DNA from: Sulfodiicoccus acidiphilus
GTDB taxonomy: Archaea > Thermoproteota > Thermoprotei_A > Sulfolobales > Sulfolobaceae
Direction of reading: 5' to 3'
Assembly: GCF_003967175.1 (NCBI RefSeq)
Contig: NZ_AP018553.1
Location: 1,723,982 to 1,787,981, forward strand
Length of the DNA: 64,000 nt
The translations under genes were made by a program, and so were the position numbers. The notes below the pieces were generated by a model that searched no databases, was not told the DNA's origin, and saw nothing but the letters and a program-made list of their open reading frames with translations. Within the stretch, counting starts at the first letter, position 1. Every line of letters starts with the position of its first letter. Of this stretch, positions 46,064 through 54,622 are shown in pieces.

Positions 46064-47113
46064 TCAGGTGAACTCCTCCCTCGCCTTTCTCAGTATCGGT
46101 TCGACCTTCCTCGTTATGGTGTCTACGTCGAAGTGCCACTCGCCGTCCCTGCCGAAGTACTCGTAAGGGATGGTAGCGGTGAGGACGTACTCCCAGGTGG
46201 GTTTGGTGGGACTGAGGTAGAAGGTGAGGTCGTGTCCTTCGGCCACGAGTTGAGATAGGAAGGTGGTTGTGGGTAACAACTGATGCACTTGTCCCAGTGC
46301 TGCTGTGTAACACACGTCGTCTGCGCACGAGGTGAGGACGGTCGTCGGTATCCTAGAGAGCCTACCCATCAATTCTTTCGGATGGTAGACGGTGAGTCTG
46401 AACGCCGACCTGAAGAGCCATACGTTGTACCCCACCACCTGTCGTTTCTCTACGTGTTTAGTCCAGTGATACACGGCCTCCTTGAAGGGCAAACCCAGTT
46501 CGATCGCCACTTCCTTCAAGGATAGATCTGCCCTCTCTTGTCTCTTTCCTTGTAGGTTCACGTCCACCCAGTCCGGCCTTAGAAACGTTTTTGAGTTCAC
46601 TTCGTACCTCATGGGGTCCCTCTCCTCTTCCTTCATTTCCCCGAAGGTCCCGCTCTCGAAGTCGAAGTTCTCGTAATCTGGCTTATAGTAGTACCTCTCC
46701 TTGATCTCGGCAATATCGTAGGACGAGCATAGTTCGTTCTCCACTAAGTTGTTCAGGAGAGAGGTGAAGTCTCGACTGCCGTGAGGAAAGTAAACGACCA
46801 AGGAAAACCTCCTAGGCGAATTAACGTCCTTCACTACCGACGACACTATACCTCCTAGAGCGTCGTAGATGAACTTGGCACTCGCCATGGGCGAGCACGC
46901 CATGGTTACCAACGTCAAGGAAAGTCCCAGAGCTGAGGGATCGTTGACTGGAAAGACCCTCATGCCCAGATGGGTGCGCAACCAGTTAACGATGGAGGGT
47001 ACGTCGATGTCGGGGTTTTCCTTAGAGAGTTCTGTCAAGTTGTCACCGTGGACGAAAAGGGAATTGACCACCCTCAGCACTTGACTCTTCTCCACCGTTA
47101 ACACTGGGTGCAC
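46064..47113 (-). CDS. two-HTH regulator, AsnC/Lrp-like repeat architecture
   Basis: A 349-residue protein that looks like two regulator modules in tandem. Residues 5-50 and about 195-240 (LSLKEVAIELGLPFKEAVYHWTKHVEK) are helix-turn-helix segments. Each is followed by a beta-alpha-beta-beta stretch similar in layout to an Lrp ligand domain (SLTLVTMACSPMASAKFIYDALGGI, then TTVLTSCADDVCYTAALG). Between them is a long charged linker. I cannot assign it to a named family. GTG 47113 is the only standard start in the right place; a TATA element (gtctttatattc, minus strand 47147-47158) lies 40 bases above, which leaves a short leader. A 9-bp inverted repeat covers that leader, consistent with autoregulation. 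Confidence 0.6.
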   Translation of the reverse strand: MHPVLTVEKSQVLRVVNSLFVHGDNLTELSKENPDIDVPSIVNWLRTHLGMRVFPVNDPSALGLSLTLVTMACSPMASAKFIYDALGGIVSSVVKDVNSPRRFSLVVYFPHGSRDFTSLLNNLVENELCSSYDIAEIKERYYYKPDYENFDFESGTFGEMKEEERDPMRYEVNSKTFLRPDWVDVNLQGKRQERADLSLKEVAIELGLPFKEAVYHWTKHVEKRQVVGYNVWLFRSAFRLTVYHPKELMGRLSRIPTTVLTSCADDVCYTAALGQVHQLLPTTTFLSQLVAEGHDLTFYLSPTKPTWEYVLTATIPYEYFGRDGEWHFDVDTITRKVEPILRKAREEFT

Positions 47114-47139
47114 CCCACGATCATGATGATCACCCAGTG
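47102..47139. promoter_or_regulatory. inverted repeat at the regulator start (candidate operator)
   Basis: CACTGGGTG at 47102-47110 and CACCCAGTG at 47131-47139 are perfect 9-base inverted repeats 20 bases apart. The left arm lies in the first codons of the regulator gene and the right arm near the predicted transcription start. Confidence 0.6.
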
Positions 47140-47159
47140 AATTTCGAGAATATAAAGAC

Positions 47160-48178
47160 TAGAGACTAGCTTCCAGTTGGGACGACGAACTGTGAATTCC
47201 TGTGCGAGTCGTAGGACCTATCTCCGGTCTTCTGAAACTTCTGCCCCACCGTAAACTTACGTGAATCCCCAGAACGGGAAACTACGAAAGGCCTAACTTC
47301 ATTAAGGGATAAGGTTCCTGTCGACTATAAGTGCGACTGTGATTAAAGATAGTTGCGACGGGAGAAAAGAGGTATTAAGGACTCCAGGGTGAAGTAACCA
47401 TTTACAAAGTCTTTGATACTTTCAGTGCGGTAACGAAGATTCCTTTCTGTAGGGAGGCTTGATTAAGTGAGTTAAGCTAGGGACCTTAGGTTGAAAGCCC
47501 TTATCCCTATCGTTCAGAAGTTAAGGGGATCTTCTTGCCCAACCCATTAGAGGTGCACTTCTAAGTCTGATAACTGTTCACAAAGAGAACTCTCCCCTAA
47601 GAGCCTAGAGTGTATAGAAACTAGCAGAGTCAACTAAATACAAAACCACTTTTACCTAACAACCTCCTATTACTATTTAACTGTTCCCGAGCTCAGCGTT
47701 GCTTGGGGCCATCACCTTTCACCTCCTTTATTTTGGTTCCTCATGTAATATACTCGCGGAATTCATGAGTAAGCGTTTCTATCGTAGACTAAGTTAACAA
47801 GACAGGAAGGGACGGTCGCCAGAACGAAACTCTTATTAAGGAACAACTGAAAAATCTAGAATTCACTACAAGGCCATTTCGTGGTATTACGATAAAAAAA
47901 GTTTTATATAAGCAGAGGGACGGTGCCCTGAGTGAGGGACCGAAAGAAGGTTCCTCTCGGAGGTATGAGGAGAGGACGAATCCCAAACCTAGCGGGTAGG
48001 AAGGTCCAGTAAGTGGAGGCTGAAGGCTGTGCTAGAACGTAGCTCGGTCCTGGCGTTGCGAATATGGAGCCCGTCAAACAGTCGACGACGTGAGCGAAAA
48101 CAGTCTACCGGCGCTAACTTTCCAAGAGGACTCTCGGCCAAGAGGACTCTCGGCAGATGGTGAGAAGTCTCGAGGGTC
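47160..48178. other. 1 kb without a gene; possible untranslated RNA
   Basis: A very good TATA element (agttttatataag, 47899-47911) reads rightward but no credible reading frame starts 25-40 bases later. A transcript beginning near 47930 would contain GC-rich inverted patches. No known RNA family is recognised. A 16-base tandem repeat is at 48122-48153. Confidence 0.4.
48122..48153. repeat. 16-bp perfect tandem duplication
   Basis: The 16-base unit ccaagaggactctcgg occurs twice without a gap. It lies 26 bases beyond the stop of the secreted-protein gene. Confidence 0.85.
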
Positions 48179-48784
48179 TTACCTGTCCTGTACTACGAAG
48201 TGAGCAGTGACTACCTGCCCTATGAAGTTCCACGCCACAACGGTGTAGACGCCGGGAGCCAACGGCTCTGCCTCGAGGCCTGGACCAGCGAACACGCTGC
48301 TCACGTTCAGAACAATCTCCTCACGGAAAAGGGTGGTGGAGGGGCCCTTGGAGCCGTAGTTGAGGGAGACCTCGTCAGAGTGGGGAAGGAAGGTCAGACT
48401 GGACGGTGGCACCGAGAATGGGCAAAACGCGACCCAGTAGGGGTATAGCTTGAGTGGTTTCCCACCTGTGTAGTTGAGGGCCGTGTAGTAGCCCTGTAGC
48501 ACTTCCGCGCTAAGTAGGTAAGTGTCGTACTGACAAGGGTAAGGGTACCCAAAGGAAGACGCCGTTGTGGCAGGCACCGTGTAGTTCACGTCCCCTCTGT
48601 AGAACAGGGTGACGTTCACCTCCACCCACCCTCCGTATCTTACTCTGGTCGAACTTAGATCGAGGGCGAGATAGAAGAGCTTAGACTGAACGGTTCCCCC
48701 TGAGTTGACCTGGTCCCTCCAGTATGCCGAAATCACGGAGCCCGTTACGAGCAATACGACCGCTAGGATTAAAGGCCACTTCAC
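48179..48784 (-). CDS. secreted or membrane-anchored beta-rich protein
   Basis: A 201-residue protein with a clear N-terminal signal or anchor (KWPLILAVVLLVTGSVISAYW). The mature part is beta-rich with five N-x-S/T sites, and two cysteines (YPCQYDTYLL, AFCPFSV) could form a disulfide. I do not recognise the family; small extracellular proteins of this type are frequent in Sulfolobales. GTG 48784 is about 28 bases from a TATA element (minus strand 48807-48817). It is monocistronic. Confidence 0.7.
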   Translation of the reverse strand: MKWPLILAVVLLVTGSVISAYWRDQVNSGGTVQSKLFYLALDLSSTRVRYGGWVEVNVTLFYRGDVNYTVPATTASSFGYPYPCQYDTYLLSAEVLQGYYTALNYTGGKPLKLYPYWVAFCPFSVPPSSLTFLPHSDEVSLNYGSKGPSTTLFREEIVLNVSSVFAGPGLEAEPLAPGVYTVVAWNFIGQVVTAHFVVQDR

Positions 48785-48806
48785 ACAGTGAGTTCGGTCC
48801 CCTCAC

Positions 48807-48817
48807 GTATATAAGAA
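48807..48817 (-). promoter_or_regulatory. TATA element
   Basis: ttcttatatac on the minus strand, centred 28 bases before the GTG at 48784. Confidence 0.6.
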
Positions 48818-49569
48818 TTCTCCGGGTCTCCTCGGCGTGTTAAGCTCGACTCGAAGGCCTTCGTGAAGGGGGTAAGGAGATCGACGATATGACGTAAAGC
48901 GAGGCGATGTTGTGAACTCTGTGGAAGACCTGTGGACCCCCTACCTCCTCGGGTGACCTGTACTCGAGAGTAGACTGGCACCCATCTCCCTCCACAGAGC
49001 TCGACCGCCCAGAGGGGAAGTTCTAGGGTACCCTTCCTCACACGTTAGATCAGCCTGACTCCCTAGAGCTTCGGAACACACGTTATCCCTGGATTGTTGG
49101 CAAAACGACTTCATAGCACTCCCGTCCCACGAACTAGAATGGATCGAGGAAACCGTGGAGGAGGTTATGTAAAGGCTCTCAACATCTACTACGTCGCTCA
49201 GTTTAGAGGTAAATCGGTAGTCTAAGGAGCACGGGGTGAAGCTGCGGGACCGTCGACAGATCTCCACTCGAAGTCCCTCCCTTCACTGCAGCCACCGCGA
49301 GGGAGTTGGGAAGGAGTGTGGGTCGTTTCAGGGTCCCTAGTTCGGCAATACGTTAGGACTCGTAGGGCCCTACCTACTGCGACGCTCCCAAGCTCACTGC
49401 CCTCGTAGACGGTTCAAGGTTTCGAGCTCAAGAAGCCGTTTAAGGACCTCTCTGCCCTCAGTTCGTTACTCGTCCCTGAGGCTCGTCGAACGGGTGGGAC
49501 GTCCTCACTCCCGCTAGGGACGTCCAGTCAGATTTCACGCTTAGAGTGACGTCAATGTTAACCCTCCTC
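48818..49569. other. 750 bases without a recognised gene
   Basis: No frame has gene-like codons and no remnant is recognised. Confidence 0.45.
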
Positions 49570-49599
49570 CTTAATTACTCTAACAACACACCCTTAGAT

Positions 49600-50610
49600 A
49601 TGGAGTACGTTAGGTTGGGTAACTCGGGAGTCAAGGTTTCTAGGTTGTGTCTCGGTACTTGGCATCTACCCCTCACCGGGAGGAGGGATCAGTACGGGGT
49701 TTACGAGGTAGACGCAGAGGCCTCGGTAAAGGCCATGAAGGTGGCGTACGACTTGGGGATAAACTTCATCGACACGTCGAATAGGTACCACGGGGGAATG
49801 CAGAAGACCGATCTGAACCACGTGGGGAACGCGGAGAGGATAGTGGGCAAGTTCCTCTCCCAGGTGGACAGGGAGTCTGTCGTCTTAGCGACGAAAGTGA
49901 GGGGCCAAATGGCTCCGTGGCCCAACGGGGAGGGGCTCTCCAGGAAACACGTGAGGTGGCAACTGAGGGAGAGCCTGAAGAGACTCAACACCGACTACGT
50001 GGACCTGTACCAGCTCCATTGGGCCGACCCCGACACCCCTAAGGAGGAGACCCTCACCACTCTGAACTGGCTCCTCCAGGGGGGTTACGTGAACTACCTC
50101 GGGGTGAGCAACCACCCGCCCCACGAGGTGGTCGAGTTCCAAGAGATCGCGTCGAGGAGGGGAATGGAGGGATTCGTCTCTATGCAGGAACTTTACAACC
50201 TCCTAGAGAGGGGGATAGAGTCTGCTGGGCTGCCTGTGGCCAGGAGGTACGGGATGGCAGTCATGGCTTACTCGCCCCTGGCTCAGGGAGTGTTGACGGG
50301 GAAGTACTTCAAGGACGGACAATGGAACGTCCCGGCGCTCTCGAGGGCGGAGGCGGTTGAGGAGTTGAGGTCCAGGTACTTCACACAGTCCTCCGTGAAG
50401 ACCTTGACGACCCTGGAGGAGGTTGCTAGGGAGAAGGGTGCCACCGTCTCCCAGGTGGCGCTGGCTTGGCTCATAAGGAAGGGACACTCCACGGGAGTGA
50501 CGGTGATACCGATAGTGGGGGTGTCGAGCCCCAGACACGTAGAGGAGAACTTGGCTGCCTTAGAAGTGAAGCTCTCCGACGACGACATGAAGAGGTTGGA
50601 GGGGGGATGA
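49600..50610 (+). CDS. aldo/keto reductase
   Basis: A 336-residue TIM-barrel oxidoreductase of the AKR family (voltage-gated-K-channel-beta-like branch) that reduces aldehydes or ketones with NADPH. The catalytic set is D in FIDTSNRYHGG, Y in the same motif, K in VLATKVRG and H in LYQLHWAD. NADP-binding segments are MAYSPLAQGVLTGKYF and VIPIVGVSSPRHVEENL. The open frame reaches back to 49546, but a TATA element (cttaattac, 49570-49578) lies inside it, 26 bases before ATG 49600. The shorter, leaderless form (MEYVRLGNSGVKVSRL) also matches the family N-terminus. Confidence 0.9.
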   Translation: MEYVRLGNSGVKVSRLCLGTWHLPLTGRRDQYGVYEVDAEASVKAMKVAYDLGINFIDTSNRYHGGMQKTDLNHVGNAERIVGKFLSQVDRESVVLATKVRGQMAPWPNGEGLSRKHVRWQLRESLKRLNTDYVDLYQLHWADPDTPKEETLTTLNWLLQGGYVNYLGVSNHPPHEVVEFQEIASRRGMEGFVSMQELYNLLERGIESAGLPVARRYGMAVMAYSPLAQGVLTGKYFKDGQWNVPALSRAEAVEELRSRYFTQSSVKTLTTLEEVAREKGATVSQVALAWLIRKGHSTGVTVIPIVGVSSPRHVEENLAALEVKLSDDDMKRLEGG

Positions 50611-50744
50611 CGCGTACTAGGCCAGAGGTCGTTGAAGAACGCTCTAGAGGCGAGAACGCCTGCTCTTGTTCAAACTCGACGTCACACCTTCACCCTCCTT
50701 CAACTCCCGGGACCACGTCGGTTCAAGGCCAGCGACAGAGGCGC

Positions 50745-51794
50745 CTAGGGGAAGACCCCCTTGAGCGTCGCCCAGTAGAGGGACGCGAAGGCCCTCTTGA
50801 GGTCCTTGAAGGCCTTGTTTGGACCGAGAACCCTACTCCCGGAGAAGTCCATCCTGACTAGGAAACCGTCTCCTCCACCGTAGATGGCACACATTGCCCT
50901 CCCGTCGTACTTCCTCTCCTCCCATCCGTTCACCTTCGCTAAGACGTTCCAGGCCGCCACCTTGGCCTCGTAGTGCGCCTTCCCCCCTGTCTTCGGTGGG
51001 AAGGTGAGGCCGTTGGCGTCCCCGACCACGAATACGTCGTCGTATCTCCCGTACCTCAACCTCTCGTCAACGGGGATGAAGTCTCCCTTCGCGAGTTCCT
51101 TGAACTCCTTCCCCACCTTGACGGGCGGGTCCAAGAGGGCGAGGTCGTACTCCACCCTCTCCCCAGACTCGGACTCGATAGTCCTCGAACCCGTATCTAC
51201 CCTCGAGACCGTGAAGCCCCTCATCACCCTCACTCCCAGTTCCCTCGCTCTCTTCCCCAAGGCTTCCGACATAGGTCTCATTAGCTCTGGAGGGGAGGAG
51301 ACAGGGTTCAACAGCGTTACTTCGGCCTTAGGGTACCTGAGTTTGAGGGAGAAGGCCATCTCGAAAGGGGCGGCGGGGCACTTCACAACTCCCCAGTAGC
51401 CCACCACTATCTTAGTCCCTGAGAAGGAACGGATCCTTTCCCTGATACTCAAGGCCCCGTCGACGGTGTGCCAGGCAGGGAGGGGGACTTCCACGCTCTC
51501 CACTCCCGGCGCGAGTACGAGGTAGTCGTACACGATCTCCTTGTCCCCGACCAACACGGAGTGGTCCTCCACCCTCACTTTCCTCGCCCTGTCCCTCAGC
51601 ACGGGAGCCATCACCACGTCCTGTATCGGCCTCGACACGGCCAGGTCCTCTCCCAGGGCTAGGTCCAGGAGGCCAGGTTGATACACGTGTTGAGGAGAGG
51701 GATCCACCACAACGACGTCCAGGCCTTTGGAACTCAACAGGTTGGCCGTCACCGCGCCCCCGTTCCCCGCACCGACGACTACCACCCTCGCCAT
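50745..51794 (-). CDS. sulfide:quinone oxidoreductase-like flavoprotein
   Basis: A 349-residue FAD protein of the SQR/flavocytochrome c sulfide dehydrogenase family. The FAD site is RVVVVGAGNGGAVTANLL; the second FAD motif is DVFVVGDANGLTFPPKTGG. Two cysteines are in SQR-like places: VVKCPAAPFEMAF (near residue 139) and AMCAIYGGGDG (near 308). In SQR these carry the sulfur chain between sulfide and FAD while electrons go to membrane quinone; related Sulfolobales proteins of unknown substrate also exist. A GGAGGGAGG Shine-Dalgarno-like element lies just before ATG 51794, and a TATA (gtttaaatatt) about 30 bases up. The C-terminal helix would sit on the membrane. Confidence 0.8.
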   Translation of the reverse strand: MARVVVVGAGNGGAVTANLLSSKGLDVVVVDPSPQHVYQPGLLDLALGEDLAVSRPIQDVVMAPVLRDRARKVRVEDHSVLVGDKEIVYDYLVLAPGVESVEVPLPAWHTVDGALSIRERIRSFSGTKIVVGYWGVVKCPAAPFEMAFSLKLRYPKAEVTLLNPVSSPPELMRPMSEALGKRARELGVRVMRGFTVSRVDTGSRTIESESGERVEYDLALLDPPVKVGKEFKELAKGDFIPVDERLRYGRYDDVFVVGDANGLTFPPKTGGKAHYEAKVAAWNVLAKVNGWEERKYDGRAMCAIYGGGDGFLVRMDFSGSRVLGPNKAFKDLKRAFASLYWATLKGVFP

Positions 51795-51854
51795 GTGAAC
51801 TCCTCCCTCCAGTAATATTTAAACTCAACTTATAGAAAAGAACATCACGGTGAC

Positions 51855-52900
51855 TCAGGCGGTGTTCAACCCCTCAGTGACGTACTTCGCGTTCCCCTCC
51901 TCGTCGAACCAGTAGAGGGCGTCCACTGTGGTTCCAAGTACCACCTCCGAACCTTCCTTCGCCGTCCAAGAGGCCTCGGCCGTGGCAACCAAGGGGAGGT
52001 CTCCCACCCTGCAGTGGATCAACGTTTGGTCTCCCAGCGGCTCGACGAACTCCACCCTCGCTTTGAGGCTGACCTGCCCCTCACCAGGTCTGAGCCTGGA
52101 GGGCCTCACTCCCACCCTGTATTTCCCCATGGAGGGTGGGATCTCGACCCCCCTGAGGAACTGAAGGCGATCTGGGGGATCACGTTCATGGGTGGATTCC
52201 CCACGAAGGTGGCAACGAAGACGTTCCTAGGCCTATCGTAGAGCTCCAGGGGAGTGCCCACCTGTAGGACCCTCCCCTCGTTCATCACGGCCACCTTGTC
52301 CCCTAGGCTCATCGCCTCAACCTGGTCGTGAGTGACGTAGACTATGGGCACGTTTACCATCTCCTTCATCCTCTTTATCTCGGCCCTGGCCTCCACCCTC
52401 AGCTTCGCGTCTAGGTTGCTCAGGGGCTCATCCATGAGGTACACGCTAGGGTCCCTGACCATCGCCCTCGCGAGGGCCACCCTCTGGGCCTGTCCGCCCG
52501 AGAGTTGTCCCGGCCTCTTGAAGAGGAGCTGCTCTATCTTGAGTACCTTGGCCACCCTCCTCACCTTCTCGTCGATGACCTCCCTCCTCACACCTCTCAC
52601 CTTCATGTTCAGGGCGATGTTCTCGTAGACCGTCATGTGGGGGTATAGCGCGTAGTTCTGGAAGACCATGGCCACGTTCCTGTCGGCCGGAGGGACGCCG
52701 TTCACAACCTTCCCGTTCACTACTACTTCCCCCCTGTCTGGCTCCAGGAGGCCCGCTATCACCCTCAGGAGGGTGGTCTTACCGCAGCCTGACGGACCTA
52801 GGAGGACGAATATCTCACCGTCTTCGAACCTGAGGTTAACGTCGTCGAGGGCCTTAGTCTCCCCGAAGTACTTGGTGATCCCCTTGACTTCCACTACCAT
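51855..52900 (-). pseudogene. sugar ABC transporter ATPase (MalK/MsmK type), one frameshift
   Basis: The ATPase has every motif: Walker A LLGPSGCGKTTLLR, Q-loop MVFQNYALYPHMT, signature LSGGQAQRVALARAM, Walker B VYLMDEPLSNLD, and H-loop VYVTHDQVEAM. After about residue 245 the frame shifts and the remaining TOBE/regulatory domain (GKYRVGVRPSRLRPGEG onward) is in another frame (52130-51855). One more base in the six-C run 52148-52153 (plus strand) restores SSSGGVEIPPSMGKYRVGV. If the shift is real, the nucleotide-binding domain remains but loses its regulatory domain. It is the last gene of the operon SBP-permease-permease-ATPase, 4 bases after the second permease. Confidence 0.88.
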
Positions 52901-52904
52901 CTCA

Positions 52905-53738
52905 TCACCTCTTTATTCCCGTCAATGCGATGCCCTGGGTGAAGTACCTCTCGAACACCGCGTATATCAGAAGGGTCGGAATCATGGACAAAACTTCCGC
53001 AGCTGTCATCTGGTTCCAGTATATCTGGGTGCCGTTGGCCCCCTTAAAGAAGTTTATGGCCAGTGGAAGGGTGAACATGTGTTGGGACTGGAGGACTAAC
53101 AGGGGCCAGAGGAACGAGTTCCACGCCCCTATGAAGGAGAATATGGCGGTGGCAGCCATTGCGGGCCTCGCGAGGGGGGCAGCGACCTTGTAGAATATTT
53201 GGAAGGTGGAGAGACCGTCCAACCTGGCGGCGTCCTCCAGCTCGGTAGGCAAAGTGGTGAAGTACTGCCTCATGAGGAAGACGCTGAGCGCCGAGGTGAG
53301 AGAAGGAACGACGACCCCCTGGTAGCTGTTAACCCACCCTATGTTAACCATCAGTATGTACTCGGAGATCATGACCAAGGGGAACGGAACCATGAGGGTC
53401 GCCAACACCAGGTAGAAGAGGACGTCCCTCCCGGGGAACCTCAGCCTGGCGAAAGCGTAGCCCGCCAAGGAGCCCAGCAGGACGTTCCCTCCAGTAACAG
53501 CCAGTGCTATCACTACGCTGTTCAGGTACCAGACCGGGAAGTCCCCGAAGTGCCAGACGTAAAGGTAGTTGCCGAGGGTCTGCACCTTGGGAATGAGGTC
53601 GGCGGGGAGGTTGGGGAATATGTCGTCGCTGAACGACTTCACGAACATCCAATAGAACGGGATCACGTAGATTAGCGCCAGTGCCACCTGCGCGGCTACG
53701 ACGATCCACCTCAACTTGCTCGATCGGGTCACGTCCAC
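52905..53738 (-). CDS. sugar ABC transporter permease, MalG type
   Basis: A 277-residue inner-membrane permease with six TM segments, of the carbohydrate uptake (CUT1) family. The EAA loop that docks the ATPase is LEDAARLDGLSTFQIFYKVAAPLARP. The N-terminal extracytoplasmic loop (FSDDIFPNLPADLIP) is typical of the MalG side. It overlaps the MalF-type gene by 10 bases and is followed after 4 bases by the ATPase gene, so translation is coupled. Confidence 0.9.
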   Translation of the reverse strand: MDVTRSSKLRWIVVAAQVALALIYVIPFYWMFVKSFSDDIFPNLPADLIPKVQTLGNYLYVWHFGDFPVWYLNSVVIALAVTGGNVLLGSLAGYAFARLRFPGRDVLFYLVLATLMVPFPLVMISEYILMVNIGWVNSYQGVVVPSLTSALSVFLMRQYFTTLPTELEDAARLDGLSTFQIFYKVAAPLARPAMAATAIFSFIGAWNSFLWPLLVLQSQHMFTLPLAINFFKGANGTQIYWNQMTAAEVLSMIPTLLIYAVFERYFTQGIALTGIKR

Positions 53739-54622
53739 CTGCCCTCCCCTATGAACCTCCTCTGCAGGACGGTGAGCACCATTATTATGACGAAGAGTAT
53801 GAAGGAGGCAGCTGCGGCCGCCCCGAAGTTGTTGAACACGAACGCTTGGTCGTATATGTATATCAGGGGGACGTAGGTGGACGTACCGGGACCTCCGTCG
53901 GTCATTATGTAGACCTGATCGAAGAGTTGCATAGAACCTATCACCCCCAGAATAACAACCAAGAGGGTGGTGAACTTCAGGAGCGGGAAGTAGATGTACC
54001 TCATCTTCCGGAAGGCTCCCCTAACCCCGTCTATCTCCGCGGCCTCTATTATGGATCTCGGGATGGCCTGGAACCCCGCGATGTACATGACCATGAAGTA
54101 GGGGGCGGTACTGAACACGTTTAGGGCCATTATCGCGGGGAAGGCCCACGTGGTGCTGAAGAGCCAGTTAGGGCCCCTCACTCCGAACAATCCGAGGAAG
54201 GAGTTGAGGAGACCTTGGGGCGAGAACACCCATATGAAGAGGACGGACATCACAGCAGAGGAAGTGACGGCGGGGACGAACACTACCGCCCTCGTGATCC
54301 TAGTGAGCACGCCTCTACTGTTGAAGAGATAGGCCATCCCGAACGCCAGGAAGGTCTGGGTAGTGACGACCACTGCGGTGTACTCCAGGGCGTGTAACAT
54401 GGAGAGCCAGAAGAGGCCTGAGCTCGCCACCTGCTCGTAGTTCCTGAGTCCCACGAAGTAGACCACGTGAAAGAGAAGGTCGTAATGGAGTAAACTGATA
54501 ACGAAGGAGTAAACGGCCGGAAAGAGGAGAAAAATGGTAACTAAGAGTATGGAAGGTAAGACGAAGGCGTACGCGGTCAGCTTCTCCTCCCTAGGGACTT
54601 TCTCTCGTCCCAACTCACCCAC
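53729..54622 (-). CDS. sugar ABC transporter permease, MalF type
   Basis: A 297-residue permease with six TM segments and the EAA motif IIEAAEIDGVRGAFRKMRYIYFPLL near residue 205. It pairs with the MalG-type permease to form the channel of a CUT1 carbohydrate importer. The start overlaps the end of the solute-binding-protein gene by 8 bases. Length and TM pattern are usual. Confidence 0.9.
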   Translation of the reverse strand: MGELGREKVPREEKLTAYAFVLPSILLVTIFLLFPAVYSFVISLLHYDLLFHVVYFVGLRNYEQVASSGLFWLSMLHALEYTAVVVTTQTFLAFGMAYLFNSRGVLTRITRAVVFVPAVTSSAVMSVLFIWVFSPQGLLNSFLGLFGVRGPNWLFSTTWAFPAIMALNVFSTAPYFMVMYIAGFQAIPRSIIEAAEIDGVRGAFRKMRYIYFPLLKFTTLLVVILGVIGSMQLFDQVYIMTDGGPGTSTYVPLIYIYDQAFVFNNFGAAAAASFILFVIIMVLTVLQRRFIGEGRWT

